A stretch of DNA of 36,048 nucleotides from Betaproteobacteria bacterium (GTDB lineage Bacteria; Pseudomonadota; Gammaproteobacteria; Burkholderiales; SG8-41), in the NCBI GenBank assembly GCA_025353085.1, contig JANXRI010000451.1, positions 1 to 36,048 of the forward strand. The letters are read 5' to 3'. A model generated the notes under the pieces. The model saw nothing but the letters and a program-made list of their open reading frames with translations, was not told the DNA's origin and ran no database searches. Positions 1-7,484 of this stretch are shown piece by piece. A program made the translations under genes and the position numbers. The stretch's first letter is position 1. Every line of letters starts with the position of its first letter.

Positions 1-129
1 CTCAACGGCGCGCAGAATTTCTGCATCATCCGCTCCTATCTCGATACCATGCACAAGCAAGGACATAATTTGTTCGAGGTATTGCGCTTGACCTTCTTGG
101 GGCACGCCCCTATGCCTGCCTCAGGCTGA
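1..129 (+). pseudogene. C-terminal end of an IS66-family transposase (cut by window edge)
   Basis: The first reading frame is open from base 1 to a TGA at 127-129 and encodes 42 residues. They include RSYLDTMHKQGHNLFEVLR followed by a short GHAPMPA tail. This resembles the conserved end of IS66 TnpC transposases (RSYL-T-RKQG-N, then a G-P-P tail). Only the 3' end lies in the window, so it cannot be judged whether the element is intact. No convincing IS66 right terminal repeat is visible between this stop and the kinase gene. It marks an insertion-sequence boundary just left of the glrK-like operon. Confidence 0.6.
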
Positions 130-219
130 ATAGTCACGAAAAAAATACAATTACGTCTGCCTTGCGCATCATAAGCGCCGGTGCTGTTGTGCGCGCGTAG
201 CAGCTAGCTGTAACCTAGG

Positions 220-1659
220 GTGATGCTATACCCGGGCTCGTTTTTAAAACTGCTGCTGGTCGCATTCTCACTCGTCGCGTTGCCGCTTGTCGTGGCGTTG
301 GTGACGAGTGCAATCGCGGTCGACCAACTGGCAGATCGCAGCGAGACCGCCGTATATCAGGCGGTTAGGGCGACCCAAAGCAGTCGCCGTCTGAGCGAAC
401 TGCTGACGACGATGGAGCGCAGCGCGCGTCAGATCGTTATTTTGAACGACCGCAGCCTGCTGGCCGCCTATGAAATCAGCCGCGCCCAGTTTGCGGACAC
501 GACCGCGCAGTTTGCGCAGTTGCCGTTCGATGCCGAACAGCGCGGCGAACTCGATTCGATTATCGCAACCGAACAGCAGATCTACGATGCGCTTTCGCAC
601 GCCGAACTGCTGGCACCGTCTGCGCTGCGCACGCAGGTCGGTCGCTTCGGCGATCTCGCCAACCGCGCGCAATCGATTATGGCCAAAAGCGCGCGCGCAA
701 TCGACCACGAGGTCGAGGAGTTGCGTAGAACCGCGCTCGAAGCACGGCGCATTATGTTGTGGCAGGCGCTCGCACTGGTCCCGGTCGTAATGTTTCTCGT
801 CTTCGGCTTTGCAGCAGTGATCGCGCGGCCGATCAGACAGATCGATGCCGCGATCCGCCAGTTGGGCGGCGGAAAATTTGACACGCCGGTCACTGTATCC
901 GGGCCGGCCGATCTCGAGTACCTGGGTAGCCGCCTCGAGTGGATGCGCCGCCAGCTCATAGACCTGGAACAGCAGAAGAACCGGTTTCTGCAACAGATAT
1001 CGCATGATCTCAAAACGCCGTTAACGGCGCTGCGGGAGGGTGCGCAACTTCTGTCCGACGATGTGATAGGCAGCTTGACGGCCGAGCAGCGAGAAATCGT
1101 TGAGATCCTGCGGCAAAACAGCATAAAGATGCAAAAACAGATAGAAGAGCTCCTCGACTACAGCGCGATTCCCCTGCGCAAGCTCGAGCTGGCGCCGATT
1201 AATCCCGGTCAGTTAATGACCGCTGTAGCGAGCGATCACAAGCTGCCCTTACAAGCCAAAAACCTCAGGCTGGAAACGCACGATGCCGGCACCGGGATGG
1301 TGGGCGACGCCGCCAAAATTCGCGTCGTTCTCGACAATTTGCTTTCCAACGCAATCAAGTTTTCCCCGCCCGGTGGCATCATCACGATGGACCTGCGCAC
1401 TGAAGGGGGCGAAATGATTGTCGACGTGGTTGATGATGGCCCGGGCATCGCGCCGTCGGACAGGCCGCACGTATTCGAACCTTTCTATCAAGGCAGAGTC
1501 GAAAGCATGGGCCCGGTGAAGGGCAGCGGGCTTGGACTGTCGATAGTGAGAGAGCATGTCGTGGCGCACGGCGGCAGCGCCGAGATTCTTGCGAAGGAGG
1601 GTGCTTCCGGCACTCATTTTCGGGTACGGCTGCCCCTGAACGGCGGGGCCGCGGCATGA
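220..1659 (+). CDS. glrK: Membrane sensor histidine kinase, GlrK/QseE-like
   Basis: Inner-membrane histidine kinase of 479 residues. It has a first transmembrane helix at about residues 9-33, a periplasmic helical sensor region to about 178, and a second helix at about 179-201. A HAMP linker follows, then a dimerisation domain with phospho-acceptor His262 (QISHDLKTPLTAL). The ATPase domain shows an N box (N373/N377), a G1 box (DDGPGI, 405-410) and a G2 box (GSGLGL, 435-440). The next gene overlaps by ATGA and is a lipoprotein, and the third is a GlrR-type regulator. This gene order is the one seen for glrK-qseG-glrR in enteric bacteria, which supports the name over a generic kinase. The frame begins with GTG at 220 followed by ATG at 223; a purine-rich CTAGGG lies just before, so the exact start is uncertain. 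The signal sensed cannot be read from the sequence. Confidence 0.82.
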   Translation: MMLYPGSFLKLLLVAFSLVALPLVVALVTSAIAVDQLADRSETAVYQAVRATQSSRRLSELLTTMERSARQIVILNDRSLLAAYEISRAQFADTTAQFAQLPFDAEQRGELDSIIATEQQIYDALSHAELLAPSALRTQVGRFGDLANRAQSIMAKSARAIDHEVEELRRTALEARRIMLWQALALVPVVMFLVFGFAAVIARPIRQIDAAIRQLGGGKFDTPVTVSGPADLEYLGSRLEWMRRQLIDLEQQKNRFLQQISHDLKTPLTALREGAQLLSDDVIGSLTAEQREIVEILRQNSIKMQKQIEELLDYSAIPLRKLELAPINPGQLMTAVASDHKLPLQAKNLRLETHDAGTGMVGDAAKIRVVLDNLLSNAIKFSPPGGIITMDLRTEGGEMIVDVVDDGPGIAPSDRPHVFEPFYQGRVESMGPVKGSGLGLSIVREHVVAHGGSAEILAKEGASGTHFRVRLPLNGGAAA

Positions 1660-2165
1660 AGCGGGATCTTGTTGTGCTAGCCGGAGCGATGGCGTTAGGG
1701 CTTGCGGGCTGTGGCACGCGCGGCACGCCAGCCACGCCTGCTGTTTCCGCAGCGCCGGCTAATATCGAGTCTGAAGTCAAGCCGCCGTCGCCTGCACCGA
1801 TGCGCCCGGTGGTGGTGAGTGACAGTGAAATGCTGCTGACCTATGTAGATCAGGTGCGTAAGATGCCGGCAGGCGAACTGGCGAAAGAAAACGATCAAGT
1901 GCGTAAACTTTACGCGAAGACGCGAACGGATATTACGCGTATGCGCTATGCAATTTTGTTAAGCGCTTCGAATCCTGCGCCCGGCGATGATGTGCGCACT
2001 GCCGAACTGCTGGACCCGGTGCTCAAAGGCGCCGATGTGGGGTTGCGCGCACTGGCCTACTTGCTGAGCGCGCAATTTCAGGAGCAGAGGCGGGCCCAGG
2101 CGCTTCAACAAAAGCTTGATGCATTAATGTCGCTAGACAAGACCATCATCGAACGTGGAAGGTAG
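1656..2165 (+). CDS. qseG: QseG-like outer-membrane lipoprotein
   Basis: A protein of 169 residues with an N-terminal signal and lipobox LAGC (Cys19), then a Pro/Ala-rich linker and a helical, charged C-terminal half. The start codon overlaps the kinase stop (ATGA), so translation is probably coupled, and the regulator gene begins 6 bases after its stop. Position, size and lipidation match QseG (YfhG), which in E. coli lies between glrK and glrR and influences kinase signalling at the envelope. Sequence conservation in this family is low, so the assignment leans on context. The C-terminal region has many Arg/Gln/Leu residues and may form a coiled coil. Confidence 0.65.
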   Translation: MKRDLVVLAGAMALGLAGCGTRGTPATPAVSAAPANIESEVKPPSPAPMRPVVVSDSEMLLTYVDQVRKMPAGELAKENDQVRKLYAKTRTDITRMRYAILLSASNPAPGDDVRTAELLDPVLKGADVGLRALAYLLSAQFQEQRRAQALQQKLDALMSLDKTIIERGR

Positions 2166-2171
2166 GAGATT

Positions 2172-3527
2172 ATGAGCGAGCCCGCGCGCAGGATTTTGGC
2201 GGTGGACGACGATCCGGACTTGCTGCGACTGCTTACGATCCGGCTTAAATCGGCGGGCTACGACGTAACGGCCGTCGATAGCGGCGAAAAAGCGATCGCG
2301 CAATTGGCCGTCGCGCGTCCAGAACTCGTCGTGACCGACTTGAAAATGAGTGGCATGGACGGCATGGCCTTGCTCGATGCCATACATCAAACATATCCGA
2401 CCCTGCCCTCCATTATTCTGACCGCGCATGGAACGATACCGGAGGCCGTGGCAGCAACCAAACGCGGCGTATTCGGCTATCTGACCAAACCGTTCGACGC
2501 GCAGGAGTTGCTCGGCGAAGTCGAGCGCGCGCTCGCCGTCGGCGGCGGCATGCAGCCCGTGGCACAAGGCGATGAATGGCGCTCGGCAATTATCACCTGC
2601 AATCCGGTGATGGAAGACATCCTTGCCAAAGCGCGCATGGTCGCGACCGGAGATGCGAGCGTCTTTATCTACGGCGAGTCGGGGACTGGCAAGGAGTTGC
2701 TCGCGCAGGCGATTCACAATGCGAGCGCCCGGCGCGACCGCGCGTTCGTCGCTATTAACTGCGGCGCGATTCCCGAGCAATTGCTCGAGTCTGAGCTGTT
2801 CGGGCACGTCAAAGGCGCGTTCACTGGCGCGGTGCGCGACAACAAGGGTCTATTTCAGACGGCCGATCGCGGCACGCTGTTCCTCGATGAAATCGGCGAT
2901 CTCGCGCTGCCGCTTCAAGTAAAGCTGTTGCGCGTTTTGCAGGAGCGGCAAGTGCGTCCCGTCGGCTCGACGCAAAGTTATGAAGTCGACGTGCGGGTGA
3001 TTTCAGCGACCCATCGCACCATCGAAACTGAAATGGCGCAGGGACGTTTTCGAGAAGACCTTTACTACCGTTTGAATGTCGTCGCGTTCAACCTGCCATC
3101 GCTGCGTGAACGGCGCGAAGACATACCGCTGCTCGCCGGACATTTTCTGGCCCTGCTTGCCAAGAAATACGGCAAGGCGATCAACCGGATCGCGCCCGAG
3201 GCGCTCCAGCTTTTGGTCGGCGCGAACTGGCCGGGTAATGTGCGTCAGCTCTATAACGTCATCGAGCGCTCAGTCGCCCTGTGCAATTCTGCGCTGATAC
3301 CTGCGTCGCTGGTGCAACAGGCGATTCAGCACCAGCAAACCGAATTCGCGTCCTTCGAGAAGGCTCGCAGGCAGTTCGAGCGTGAATATCTGGTTCGTTT
3401 GTTGAAGATCACCGGCGGCAACGTTTCCCAGGCGGCGAAGCTTGCCCAGCGAAACCGCACCGAGTTCTACAAATTGCTCCAGCGGCATGCGCTCGATCCA
3501 TCGTCGTTCAAGGCCGCGGTGTCCTGA
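2172..3527 (+). CDS. glrR: Sigma-54-dependent response regulator, GlrR/QseF-like
   Basis: An NtrC-class activator of 451 residues. The receiver domain spans about 1-120 with phospho-acceptor Asp56 (VTDLKMSGMDG) and the conserved Lys in LTKPFDA. The AAA+ domain spans about 135-365 with Walker A GESGTGKE (168-175), the sigma-54 contact loop GAFTGA (215-220) and Walker B GTLFLDE (234-240). A C-terminal helix-turn-helix of the Fis type (GGNVSQAAKLAQRNRTEFYK) ends the protein. It should receive phosphate from the kinase two genes upstream and open sigma-54 promoters by ATP hydrolysis. Just past its stop lie two TGTC-N10-GACA-like operators and a consensus sigma-54 promoter, a plausible direct target. 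rpoN, encoding the required sigma factor, is at 34352-35797. Confidence 0.88.
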   Translation: MSEPARRILAVDDDPDLLRLLTIRLKSAGYDVTAVDSGEKAIAQLAVARPELVVTDLKMSGMDGMALLDAIHQTYPTLPSIILTAHGTIPEAVAATKRGVFGYLTKPFDAQELLGEVERALAVGGGMQPVAQGDEWRSAIITCNPVMEDILAKARMVATGDASVFIYGESGTGKELLAQAIHNASARRDRAFVAINCGAIPEQLLESELFGHVKGAFTGAVRDNKGLFQTADRGTLFLDEIGDLALPLQVKLLRVLQERQVRPVGSTQSYEVDVRVISATHRTIETEMAQGRFREDLYYRLNVVAFNLPSLRERREDIPLLAGHFLALLAKKYGKAINRIAPEALQLLVGANWPGNVRQLYNVIERSVALCNSALIPASLVQQAIQHQQTEFASFEKARRQFEREYLVRLLKITGGNVSQAAKLAQRNRTEFYKLLQRHALDPSSFKAAVS

Positions 3528-3543
3528 CGCTTAGCGCGCGGGA

Positions 3544-3561
3544 CGTCGCTGTGCGGCGACA
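3544..3561. promoter_or_regulatory. Candidate GlrR operator 1
   Basis: Reads CGTC-N10-GACA, one mismatch from the TGTC-N10-GACA motif described for GlrR upstream of enteric glmY. It is centred about 164 bases upstream of the predicted sigma-54 start site, a normal enhancer distance. The half-sites extend to a GTCGC/GCGAC inverted repeat. Confidence 0.5.
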
Positions 3562-3608
3562 AAAATATTCAAACGATATCAATCCGCCCTGCAGGTTTCG
3601 CAGCGAGC

Positions 3609-3626
3609 TGTCTCCCGATGGCGACG
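3609..3626. promoter_or_regulatory. Candidate GlrR operator 2
   Basis: Reads TGTC-N10-GACG, one mismatch from TGTC-N10-GACA. It lies 65 bases (about six helical turns) downstream of operator 1 and about 99 bases upstream of the predicted start site. Two spaced sites on one face of the helix are typical for oligomerising NtrC-class activators. Confidence 0.5.
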
Positions 3627-3690
3627 ATTGGTTCCGTGAACGGGTGCGAGTGCGATTTCAAGGCACTGAACCGTTTAAATAAAACTCTTT

Positions 3691-3706
3691 TGGCATGATG
3701 GTTGCT
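3691..3706 (+). promoter_or_regulatory. Sigma-54 (-24/-12) promoter
   Basis: TGGCATG-ATGG-TTGCT is an almost perfect match to the RpoN consensus TGGCAcG-N4-TTGCw. The invariant GG (3692-3693) and GC (3704-3705) are separated by exactly 10 bases. Transcription should start near 3717, leaving a leader of about 67 bases before the ATG at 3784. It lies downstream of the sigma-54 activator gene and behind two candidate operators. Confidence 0.75.
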
Positions 3707-3783
3707 GCGCATTACGCACACGAATCGCACCTGATTTATAGCGTTCTTTAGGGCGGGTAAGATGACGTCCGCAGGAGAAAATT

Positions 3784-4086
3784 ATGCGAGCCGTTTTATT
3801 ACAGCCAAAGGCAAACCACCAAGGGTGGTTGTATCCGTTGCTTATCATAGCCGCCATCTCGGTGATCATATTGAGCGCGATAGGCGCCGCCGCACTGGCG
3901 GGCTGGTTGCCGCGTGCCGAATCTGCGAATGATAGACAGTCGGCAGTCGGGTATCAGCAGAACGTAGTTCACTATGAAAAACAGGGCGCAGTTTCCGGGT
4001 TGAGCGGGTCGCGGAATCCCGGCGGTTTTTTTGTTCGGGCAATCGCTCTGCATCGTTGCCGAATTGCCGGTAAAGTTACGCCATGA
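3784..4086 (+). CDS. Small single-span membrane protein in the sigma-54 unit, possibly 3'-degraded
   Basis: A frame of 100 residues preceded by a good AGGAG (3773-3777, 6-base spacer). Residues 16-41 form one strongly hydrophobic helix ending in GWLPRAESA. The N-terminal style (LYPLLIIAAISVIILSAIG) recalls betaproteobacterial proteins with a leading helix and a glycine-zipper 2TM domain. That C-terminal domain is absent here: residues 50-100 look non-conserved. A hairpin followed by seven T residues lies inside the frame (about 3995-4032). The stop overlaps the start of the lipoprotein gene (ATGA). It may be a real short envelope protein, a truncated zipper protein, or the start of a transcript whose function is at RNA level. 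Function unknown. Confidence 0.5.
   Translation: MRAVLLQPKANHQGWLYPLLIIAAISVIILSAIGAAALAGWLPRAESANDRQSAVGYQQNVVHYEKQGAVSGLSGSRNPGGFFVRAIALHRCRIAGKVTP
3995..4032 (+). terminator. Possible intrinsic terminator inside the 3784-4086 frame
   Basis: CCGGG (3995-3999) can pair with CCCGG (4018-4022), or CGGG (4005-4008) with CCCG (4018-4021). A three-base CGG is followed by T7 at 4026-4032. The stem is short, so strength is uncertain. A sigma-54 transcript ending here would be about 315 nt. Confidence 0.35.
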
Positions 4087-4370
4087 GAAAACGACTGATT
4101 GCTTTGACCATTGCGATATTGGCCGGTTGCGCCGGCCAACCGATCAGCGGGCCCGAAACTATTCCACCAGCACCAGCACCCCGCGCGCCAACGGCCGCGG
4201 CACCGGGTGTTAATCTGTCCGGCTATCCGGCGGCTTTTCGGGCTGGCTACGTGGACGGCTGTAATAGCGTAGATGGGGTGCGCAAGCGCGACGACGTGCG
4301 CTTTAAAAACGAGACGGATTACGCGCAGGGCTGGCGCGACGGCAACGACATTTGCAAGCGCAGGAAGTAA
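4083..4370 (+). CDS. Small lipoprotein, function unknown
   Basis: A protein of 95 residues with a short signal peptide and lipobox LAGC (Cys16), then a Pro/Ala linker and a compact C-terminal domain. That domain has two similar motifs, FRAGYVDGCNS and YAQGWRDGNDICK, each an aromatic-x-x-G-W/Y-x-D-G pattern. The two Cys residues in this domain could form a disulfide. Its ATG overlaps the stop of the preceding gene, so it probably belongs to the sigma-54-driven unit and would be a GlrR target. It ends 12 bases before the convergent spoT stop. The repeated pattern is seen in the sequence; no named family is recognised. Confidence 0.65.
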   Translation: MRKRLIALTIAILAGCAGQPISGPETIPPAPAPRAPTAAAPGVNLSGYPAAFRAGYVDGCNSVDGVRKRDDVRFKNETDYAQGWRDGNDICKRRK

Positions 4371-4382
4371 GTGCGCTTTGTG

Positions 4383-6509
4383 TCAGTCAAAGCGTCGATG
4401 CGTGACGCGCATGATGCGGATCACTTCCGGCAAGCGCCGCAATACGCGCATGATTTGCGCCAGATGCAGCCGGTTGAACACCTGGAGCGTGAAATGCATC
4501 GTCGCATAAGGGTCGCCTTCTTCGGGGTCGACGGTCACGTTGTCGATGTTTGAGTCGGCGCCGGCGATTGCCGCGGCGACTTTGGCGAGCACACCCCGCT
4601 GGTTTAAGACGACCAACTTGATGCTGACGTTGAAAAGCTTCTTGGTTTCCGGCGACCACTCGACATCGATTACCTTGCCCGGATCGGCGCGCGTTTTCGC
4701 AATGACCGAGCAATCGTGGGTATGAATTACCATGCCCTGGCCTTTGCTGATCAGGCCTATGATTGGATCACCGGGGATCGGTTTGCAGCACTGCGCAAAT
4801 TGAACAGCCATTCCTTCCGAGCCGCGAATCATCACGGGTGCAACGTCCCGACGCTCCTCGCCCGCCGCATCGCTCAGCGACAACAAGCGGCGCGCCACCA
4901 CCACACTCAGGCGCTTGCCTAGACCGATGTCAGCAAGGATGTCCTGGCGCGATTTGGCGCCGGTATCTTTGAGGAGCTTGGCCCATTGCGGGTCCTTGAT
5001 CTCGTCAACGCCGGTGTGCAAGACACTCAGCGCCTGGTTGAGCAAGCGCTCGCCTAACTGTGCGGACTCCTGCGACTGCACGGACTTCAGGAAATGCCGG
5101 ATATGCGAGCGCGCTTTGGCGGTGATCACATAGTTGAGCCACAGCGGGTTCGGTTTCGCGTGTGAGGCGGTGATGATCTCGACCCGCTCGCCGTTCTTGA
5201 GATCGGTTCTGAGTGGCATCAATTCATCGTTGATTTTGACCGCAACGCAGCGGTTGCCGATGTCCGTGTGCACCGCGTACGCGAAATCCACCGCGGTCGC
5301 TCCGCGCGGCAAGGAAAGTATTTTGCCTTTCGGTGTAAACACGTAAACGGCATCCGGAAATAAATCGACTTTCAGGTGCTCGAGAAATTCGGTCGAATCA
5401 CCGGTGCCGGATTGGATTTCGAGCAGGCTCTGCAGCCATTGATGGGTTTTTTTCTGGAGCTCGTTGAGCGACGCGTCCATACTCTTGTAAAGCCAGTGCG
5501 AGGCGACTCCGGCTTCGGCAATCTTGTGCATTTCCTGGGTGCGCACCTGCGCTTCGATCGGGCTGCCGAAGGGGCCGAACAGCGTCGTGTGCAGCGATTG
5601 ATACCCGTTCGCCTTGGGAATCGCGATGTAGTCCTTGAATTTGCCCGGGATCGGCTTGTAGAGCGAGTGCAGCGCGCCCAGCACCAGATAGCAGGACGGT
5701 ACATCCTTGACGATGATGCGAAAACCGAACACGTCATGCACCTTCGCAAACGACAAGTGCTTCTCGCGCATCTTGCGGTAAATGCTATACAGGTGTTTCT
5801 CGCGGCCGTGCACCTCCGCTTCGATGCCGTCTTTCTTTAAGCGCTTGATGACTGTGTCTTCGACCTTGCCGACGACTTCGCGGCGGTTGCCGCGCGCACT
5901 TTTGAGCGCTTTCGAAAGAACGCGGTTGCGCGCCGGGTAAAGGTAAAGGAAAGCGAGGTCTTCGAGTTCCTGGTAAATGCTGTTGAGTCCAAGGCGATTG
6001 GCGATTGGCGCGTAAATGTCGAGCGTCTCGCGCGCGATGCGTTTTCTTTTTGGCGCCGGCACCGCGGCGAGCGTGCGCATGTTATGCAGGCGGTCCGCCA
6101 GCTTGATGAGAATGACACGCACATCGCGGGCCATCGCGAGCAGCATCTTGCGGAAATTCTCAGCCTGCGCTTCTTCGTGCGTTTCGAATTCGATACGGTC
6201 GAGCTTCGAAACCCCGTCGACGAGGTCCGCGACCGGCTTGCCGAATTTTTTGCTGATTTCCGCTTTAGTGACCGCCGTGTCTTCGACAACGTCATGCAAT
6301 AGCGCGGCGGAGAGCGCCTGCGAATCGAGATGCAGTTGCGCGAGGATGTTGGCGACTGCGAGCGGATGCGAAATGTACGGATCGCCGGAGGCGCGGAATT
6401 GGCCGTGGTGCGCGGCCTCGCTAAAGTGGTACGCGGTTTCGACCCGCGCTATATCGTCCGGCTTGAGGTAGCCGGCCCATTTCTTGAACAGCGTGGCGGC
6501 TTCGGGCAT
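4383..6509 (-). CDS. spoT: Bifunctional (p)ppGpp synthetase/hydrolase SpoT
   Basis: Controls the alarmone (p)ppGpp. From ATG at 6509 the protein is 708 residues; a TTG at 6557 would add 16, but MPEAATLFKKW aligns with the usual SpoT beginning. The hydrolase domain shows HPLAVANIL and HDVVEDT (His72-Asp73), so hydrolysis should be active. The synthetase domain shows VFGFRIIV and KFKDYIAIPKANGYQSLH; the K-x-K-D form is the type seen in bifunctional enzymes. A TGS domain (VYVFTPKGKILSLPRGATA) and a C-terminal ACT domain (about 630-705) follow. It is the last gene of yicC-gmk-rpoZ-spoT; rpoZ-spoT adjacency is standard in proteobacteria. Confidence 0.93.
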   Translation of the reverse strand: MPEAATLFKKWAGYLKPDDIARVETAYHFSEAAHHGQFRASGDPYISHPLAVANILAQLHLDSQALSAALLHDVVEDTAVTKAEISKKFGKPVADLVDGVSKLDRIEFETHEEAQAENFRKMLLAMARDVRVILIKLADRLHNMRTLAAVPAPKRKRIARETLDIYAPIANRLGLNSIYQELEDLAFLYLYPARNRVLSKALKSARGNRREVVGKVEDTVIKRLKKDGIEAEVHGREKHLYSIYRKMREKHLSFAKVHDVFGFRIIVKDVPSCYLVLGALHSLYKPIPGKFKDYIAIPKANGYQSLHTTLFGPFGSPIEAQVRTQEMHKIAEAGVASHWLYKSMDASLNELQKKTHQWLQSLLEIQSGTGDSTEFLEHLKVDLFPDAVYVFTPKGKILSLPRGATAVDFAYAVHTDIGNRCVAVKINDELMPLRTDLKNGERVEIITASHAKPNPLWLNYVITAKARSHIRHFLKSVQSQESAQLGERLLNQALSVLHTGVDEIKDPQWAKLLKDTGAKSRQDILADIGLGKRLSVVVARRLLSLSDAAGEERRDVAPVMIRGSEGMAVQFAQCCKPIPGDPIIGLISKGQGMVIHTHDCSVIAKTRADPGKVIDVEWSPETKKLFNVSIKLVVLNQRGVLAKVAAAIAGADSNIDNVTVDPEEGDPYATMHFTLQVFNRLHLAQIMRVLRRLPEVIRIMRVTHRRFD

Positions 6510-6611
6510 GGCGCCGGCGGGATCAAGTGAGAGGTTGAAAGACCGGGCTTGGGGCAAGTTGCGAGAGGCGCCGGATTTCCATGCTGTATTCCCGGCGGCT
6601 TAAGCGCGCGA

Positions 6612-6818
6612 TTAAGTCGGCGTCTTGTTGAGTATGTCGAGTCCGTAATGCGCTTCGGCGAGTTCGCGCAACGCTATGACTGTCGCCTTGTCGCGGTTCG
6701 CTTCGATCATCGGCGTGGCGCCGTTGGCAAGCTGGCGCGCGCGGTAAGTCGCGGCCAAGGTCAACTCAAAACGGTTCGGGATGATCTTCAGGCAATCTTC
6801 TACAGTAATGCGAGCCAT
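6612..6818 (-). CDS. rpoZ: RNA polymerase omega subunit
   Basis: A protein of 68 residues beginning MARITVEDCLKIIPNRFEL, the typical omega N-terminus, with the conserved R-A-R-Q-L and the KATVIALRELAEA helix. Omega helps fold beta-prime and is part of a ppGpp-binding site on the polymerase, which fits its place between gmk and spoT. The length matches the short omega of betaproteobacteria rather than the 91-residue E. coli form. It lies 57 bases after the gmk stop and about 100 bases before the spoT start. Confidence 0.93.
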   Translation of the reverse strand: MARITVEDCLKIIPNRFELTLAATYRARQLANGATPMIEANRDKATVIALRELAEAHYGLDILNKTPT

Positions 6819-6875
6819 GAGTATTTCCTTAAGTGTAGTTGCAGCCGCAAAGAGCAGGTCTTCTTCGCAACAAGG

Positions 6876-7484
6876 CTACGTCATGCGGTTAATCAGCTCG
6901 CTGTGATGAGCCAGTTGGCTGGATGCCAGCAGTCGCCGGGCGCGAACTATGCTGACCAAGTCCAGCACCGCCTCGTCGAATTTGTCGTTAATAATAACAT
7001 AGTTAAACTCGCTCACGTGACTGATTTCCGCGCGCGCAGCCGCGATCCGGCGCGCAATAACGGCGGGCGGGTCCTGCGCTCGTGTATTGAGCCGGCTCAT
7101 CAACGCATCGAGGGATGGCGGGAGGATAAAAATACCGATCGCGTCCGGAACCAATTTGCGCACCTGGGCTGCGCCCTGCCAGTCGATCTCAAGCATGATG
7201 TCGGCGCCCGCCGCGCGCTGATCACTGATCCAGTGCTGCGAAGTCCCATAGTAATTGCCATGCACGAATGCGCTTTCGAGGAAGGCGCCGCCGGCCGCGA
7301 GTTCATGAAACCTGGGCTCATCGATAAAATGGTATTCACGCCCGTCGACTTCGCCGCCGCGCGGTTGGCGCGTTGTATAAGAAACCGACAAGCGGATGCC
7401 GGTATCCGCTACGAGCAGTCCGGTGACGAGGGTGGTCTTGCCGGCGCCCGACGGCGCGCACACGATGAAGAGACTGCCGCTCAT
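6876..7484 (-). CDS. gmk: Guanylate kinase
   Basis: Phosphorylates GMP to GDP with ATP in the cytoplasm. The 202-residue protein opens with the P-loop APSGAGKTT (10-18). The GMP-binding segment includes SVSYTTRQPRGGEVDGREYHF with the conserved S-x-TTR-x-P-R and G-x-x-Y-H-F, and the EIDWQGAAQVR motif follows. The ATG overlaps the yicC stop (ATGA), so the two are translationally coupled. Substrate supply for ppGpp links it to the downstream spoT. Confidence 0.94.
   Translation of the reverse strand: MSGSLFIVCAPSGAGKTTLVTGLLVADTGIRLSVSYTTRQPRGGEVDGREYHFIDEPRFHELAAGGAFLESAFVHGNYYGTSQHWISDQRAAGADIMLEIDWQGAAQVRKLVPDAIGIFILPPSLDALMSRLNTRAQDPPAVIARRIAAARAEISHVSEFNYVIINDKFDEAVLDLVSIVRARRLLASSQLAHHSELINRMT

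Noticed and set aside
171..184. TAAGCGCCGGTG resembling an IS66 terminal repeat
   Set aside because: It points inward as a left end would, not outward as a right end after tnpC, and only about ten bases fit.
268..1005. Long minus-strand frames opposite glrK and similar long frames opposite spoT, trmB, thiG and asmA
   Set aside because: They mirror the high-GC codon pattern of well-identified genes on the other strand and contain no recognisable domain.
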